Assembly (NCBI GenBank): GCA_012837155.1
Contig: CP051546.1
Coordinates: forward strand, 2,855,699 to 2,919,698
Length of the DNA: 64,000 nt
Reading direction: 5' to 3'
From: Flavobacterium sp.
Lineage (GTDB): Bacteria > Bacteroidota > Bacteroidia > Flavobacteriales > Flavobacteriaceae
The position numbers and the translations under genes were made by a program. The notes under the pieces were generated by a model. The model was not told the DNA's origin. It did not search any database and was given only the letters and a program-made list of their open reading frames with translations. Position 1 is the stretch's first letter. Each line of letters opens with the position of its first letter. This document shows positions 60,877 through 64,000 of this stretch, in pieces.

Positions 60877-62213
60877 TTATTCTTTAGAATTAGAAAATCT
60901 CATTCCTTTAATAGCTGTCATCGGATTTTTTGCTTTATCCTCTATCGAATACTTCTCATCTCCTTCTTCTATTTCCCCTTCGGGTGTAAGGAGGCTATCT
61001 TCTTCTAATTGCTTATCAATTAGTTTTTGAAGCGCGGCTTCTCTTCTTTCTTTGTCTTTTATTTCTTCGGCGATTTCTTCCTCTTTTTTAGTGACATTGA
61101 TGATAATTCCTAAGGCAATACTCGTCATCCAGATAGAACTTCCTCCGCTACTTATGAACGGCAAAGTCTGTCCTGTTACTGGCAATAATTCGACGGCAAC
61201 TGCCATATTAATCATCGCTTGAAAAATCATTGGAAAACCAAGCCCAACAACTAGTAATTTTCCAAATAAGGAATTGGCTTTATGTGCTGCAACTATAAAT
61301 CTAAAAAACAGCAATAAATACAAAAACAAAACACCTAAACCGCCTATTAATCCCCATTCTTCAACAATAATGGCATAAATAAAATCGGATGAAGATTGAG
61401 GCAAAAAGTGTTTTTGAACACTCTTTCCCGGGCCAAGTCCATAAATTCCACCCGAAGCGATGGCTATTTTTGCCTTTTCAATTTGGTAATCATCTTCGCC
61501 CGGTTTGTTTGACATAAAACTTTCGATACGACTCGGCCAAGTATTTACTCGGCTAAAAAAATGAGATTCGGGAAAGGCTTTCGACAATAAAACAAAAAAG
61601 ACAAGGCCCGCAATCCCAGCAACAATAATGATTCCTATATATTTTAGAGGATATTTTCCAACGAAGGCCAACATCAAAACCATTGAAAACAGTAATGCCG
61701 CTGTCGAAAAATTTGCAGGTAAAATAAACCCCAATGTGATAAAAACAGGAGTCCAAAGTTCTAAGAGAGATTCTTTAAATGTAATTCCTCCTTCTCTTTT
61801 TTTCGACAAATATCTCGCCACAAATACATACAAAACTAAAGCCGCCAATGTTGACGTTTGAAATGAAATTCCAATAAAGGGCACTTGAATCCACCGACTG
61901 GCATTGGCCCCAGCAATAACAGTCCCTTTGACTAAAGTATAACCCAACAACAACCACACAATGGGCAATGCAATTTTAGAAATTCCTCTGTAATAGTGGA
62001 ACGGCACTTTATGAACCCAATAAATAATGACAAATCCAATAAAGATATGAGCCAAATGTTTCAATAAATAACTTAATGTATTTCCTGTTCCGTGGTTCAA
62101 ATAAGCCAAATTACTACTCGCACTAAAAACGGGCATAAACGAAAACAACGCTAATAAAGCCACGAATGACCATATTACTTTATCTCCTTTTAAATTGTTA
62201 TTAGCTCTTTCAT
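60877..62213 (-). CDS. ftsW: Lipid II polymerase FtsW (N-terminal frameshift)
   Basis: About 445 residues, 10 membrane helices (SEDS family). The start at 62213 (MKELITNLKGDKVIW) needs one more A near 62191; otherwise the frame begins inside the first helix at 62163. Conserved motifs: GANASRWIQVPFIGISFQ, GGIYGLGPGKS, SSSDFIYAIIVEEWGLIGG and LPFISSGGSSIWM. A charged cytoplasmic tail (EEIAEEIKDKERREAALQ) follows. Peptidoglycan glycosyltransferase of the divisome. Confidence 0.95.
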
Positions 62214-62244
62214 TCTATTTTGTTTAAAGTTTTTCTTGTTTATG

Positions 62245-62271
62245 GTTTAAGGTTGTTGCGCAACTTTAAAC
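62245..62271. repeat. Second copy of the GTTTAAGG palindrome
   Basis: gtttaaggttg (62245-62255) and caactttaaac (62261-62271) with one G-T mismatch. Related to the palindrome at 32361-32402. Lies in the ftsW-murD spacer. Confidence 0.65.
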
Positions 62272-62289
62272 TTTAAATCTTAAACTTTT

Positions 62290-63624
62290 CTATAAATTCT
62301 TAACCTCTTTTTTAAATTGATTGCCTCTGTCTTCATAGTTTTCGAACAAATCAAAACTAGCGCAAGCTGGCGATAGCAACACCGTATCTCCTTTTTCGGT
62401 CAAGCGTTGCGCCATTTTTACCGCTGATTCCATGTTGTCAACTTCAAGGATGATGTCGATCACGTTGCCAAAAACATCGATAATTTTTTTATTATCGACC
62501 CCCAAACAAATAATAGCCTTCACTTTTCGCGAACCAAAGGCATCAATTCATTGTAATCGTTTCCTTTATCGACACCGCCTACAATCCAAACTGTTGGTGT
62601 GTTCATGCTATCTAAAGCAAAAAAAGTTGCATTTACGTTTGTCGCTTTAGAATCGTTGATGTATTGTACGTTTTGAATTTTTAACACCTTCTCTAAACGA
62701 TGTTCTACTCCTTGAAAATTAGACAAACTTTCTCTAATTGTCGTATTTCTAATTTTCATCAACTTGCCACAGATGCAGCTGCCATCGCATTTTTCATGTT
62801 GTGTTTTCCTTCTAGTGCAATGTATTCTGTCTCCATAATGAATTCTTCCTCGTTGATGCTATTTATTTCCATGTTTTTTTCTTTTATAAATGCTCCGTTT
62901 TCAACTGTTTTTGTCAATGAAAAAGGAATTAATTGCGCTTTTGTTTTGTTGTTTTTTAGCCATTCGGCAATCGCTTCGTCATCGGCGTCATAAATGAGAA
63001 AATCCTCCTCAGTTTGATTCTTAGTGATTCTAAATTTTGATGCAATATATTTTTCATATTGGTAATCATATCGGTCTAAATGATCGGGACTAATATTTGT
63101 AATTATAGCAATATGAGGCTTGTAATTTATGATTCCGTCCAGCTGAAAACTACTGAGTTCTAATACATAAGAATCATACTTGTCTTCGGCAACTTGCCAA
63201 GCAAAACTCTTTCCTATATTCCCTCCCAAACCTACATTCAAACCTGCCGATTTTAGCAAATGATACGTAAGCATTGTTGTGGTTGTCTTGCCGTTGCTTC
63301 CTGTGATTCCGATAGTGATTGCGTTTGTAAAGGGAGCGGCAAATTCTATTTCTGAAATGACTGGAATTCCTTTTGCAAACAGCTTTTTTACTATTGGAGA
63401 TTTCTCTGGAATTCCTGGACTTTTCATTACCACATCGGCATTCAAAATTAAATCTTCAGTATGCTTTTCTTCTTCCCAAGCAATGCCATTAATGATAAGA
63501 ACTTCTTTGTAATTTTCTTTATTTTTCCAAAATCGGACACAAAAACAGCATACCCTTTTTTCTTTCCAAGGATTGCAGTGCCTACTCCGCTTTCTCCACC
63601 ACCTAATATTACTAATCTTTTCAT
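62290..63624 (-). CDS. murD: UDP-N-acetylmuramoylalanine--D-glutamate ligase (three frameshifts)
   Basis: About 445 residues. Start at 63624 (MKRLVILGGGESGVGTAI). ITGSNGKTTTTMLTYHLL (ATP), LELSSFQLDGI, ISPDHLDRYD, NDSKATNVNATFFAL and LLSPACASFDLF cover all MurD motifs. Shifts near 63527 (one A: KIKENYKEVL), 62761 (one T: VASLMKIRN) and 62525 (one A: REKVKAIICLG). Essential enzyme adding D-Glu, so the shifts are taken as artefacts. Confidence 0.94.
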
Positions 63625-63638
63625 TTTTTTAATTGGTA

Positions 63639-64000
63639 TTATCGAAGTTTTAAAGTCACAATAGATAATATGGCGAGCATGATAGCAACAATCCAAAATC
63701 GGGTTACAATTTTACTTTCGTGGTATCCCTTTTTTTGATAATGATGATGCAAAGGCGCCATCAGAAAAATTCTTCGCCCTTCTCCAAAGCGTTTTTTGGT
63801 ATATTTAAAATACCCCACTTGCAATACCACCGAGAAATTTTCGACCAAAAATATTCCGCATAATAAAGGAATAAGCAATTCTTTTCGAACCGCAATTGCA
63901 AGAACCGCAATTACTCCGCCAATTGTTAAACTTCCTGTATCGCCCATAAATACGGTTGCAGGATACGAATTATACCAAAGAAACCCAATTAATGCCCCCA
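63639..64000 (-). CDS. mraY: Phospho-N-acetylmuramoyl-pentapeptide-transferase MraY, C-terminal part
   Basis: About 120 C-terminal residues; the rest lies beyond the window. [49 protein letters not shown] (the His-rich MraY motif) and the last helix. Makes lipid I. Ends 14 bp before murD. Confidence 0.95.
   Translation of the reverse strand, partial: GALIGFLWYNSYPATVFMGDTGSLTIGGVIAVLAIAVRKELLIPLLCGIFLVENFSVVLQVGYFKYTKKRFGEGRRIFLMAPLHHHYQKKGYHESKIVTRFWIVAIMLAILSIVTLKLR

Overview
The window is AT-rich chromosomal DNA of a Bacteroidota bacterium, very probably a Flavobacterium. The evidence is the gldK-gldL-gldM-gldN gliding/type IX secretion genes next to topA, a SusC/SusD pair, the XrtF exosortase with its partner, a short RpoD of about 287 residues, a long-tailed FtsZ, and promoters of the Bacteroidota form TTG/TTTG-N19-21-TAnnTTTG.

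Layout. 1-5.4 kb: an outer-membrane uptake locus (SusC end, SusD, HExxH zinc lipoprotein, DUF4302 lipoprotein). 5.4-9.1 kb: a small secreted protein, an OmpW-like gene split by an IS1595-family element, tRNA-fMet, and an LRR protein. 9.3-16.6 kb: a mixed accessory stretch (DUF1761, FemAB/GNAT-like protein, ABC-F ATPase, DUF983, a truncated HlyD adaptor, a TPR protein, a bacteriocin-like leader peptide, a second IS1595-family element). 16.8-26.5 kb: a minus-strand block with an FAD oxidoreductase, gldN/M/L/K, a degenerate arginase-fold protein and topA. 26.7-31.1 kb: glpD, an IS630-family element placed exactly in the glpD stop codon, and miaB. 31.0-32.1 kb: a tandem array made of the miaB 3' end plus a palindromic element, followed by a GxxExxY (PD-(D/E)XK-type) gene bounded by inverted copies of that element. 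32.4-37.7 kb: a sigma-54 activator, lptE, a TPR-like gene, secG, groES and groEL. 37.7-41.8 kb (minus): DedA, a beta-CASP MBL protein, an ATP-cone/nuclease fusion, and XrtF with its partner. 41.9-53.1 kb (plus): GAF/fRMsr-like, an antiporter, rpsO, pnp, a TPR histidine kinase with a LytTR regulator, rpoD, rpe and two secreted proteins. 53.3-64 kb (minus): tRNA-Arg, yqeY, and the division/cell-wall cluster ftsZ-ftsA-ftsQ-murC-murG-ftsW-murD-mraY, which runs off the window.

A dominant technical feature is about 28 single-base frameshifts, most in A or T homopolymers. They break genes that should be essential (groEL, ftsZ, ftsA, ftsQ, ftsW, murD, rpe, gldL, gldM). I read most of them as uncorrected sequencing indels and annotate these loci as single genes spanning the shift.

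The most interesting non-routine structure is the miaB-tail tandem array with the palindromic element and the GxxExxY nuclease-like gene. Second are the remnants of a peptide-bacteriocin locus (leader peptide plus HlyD N-terminus) near 13-15 kb.
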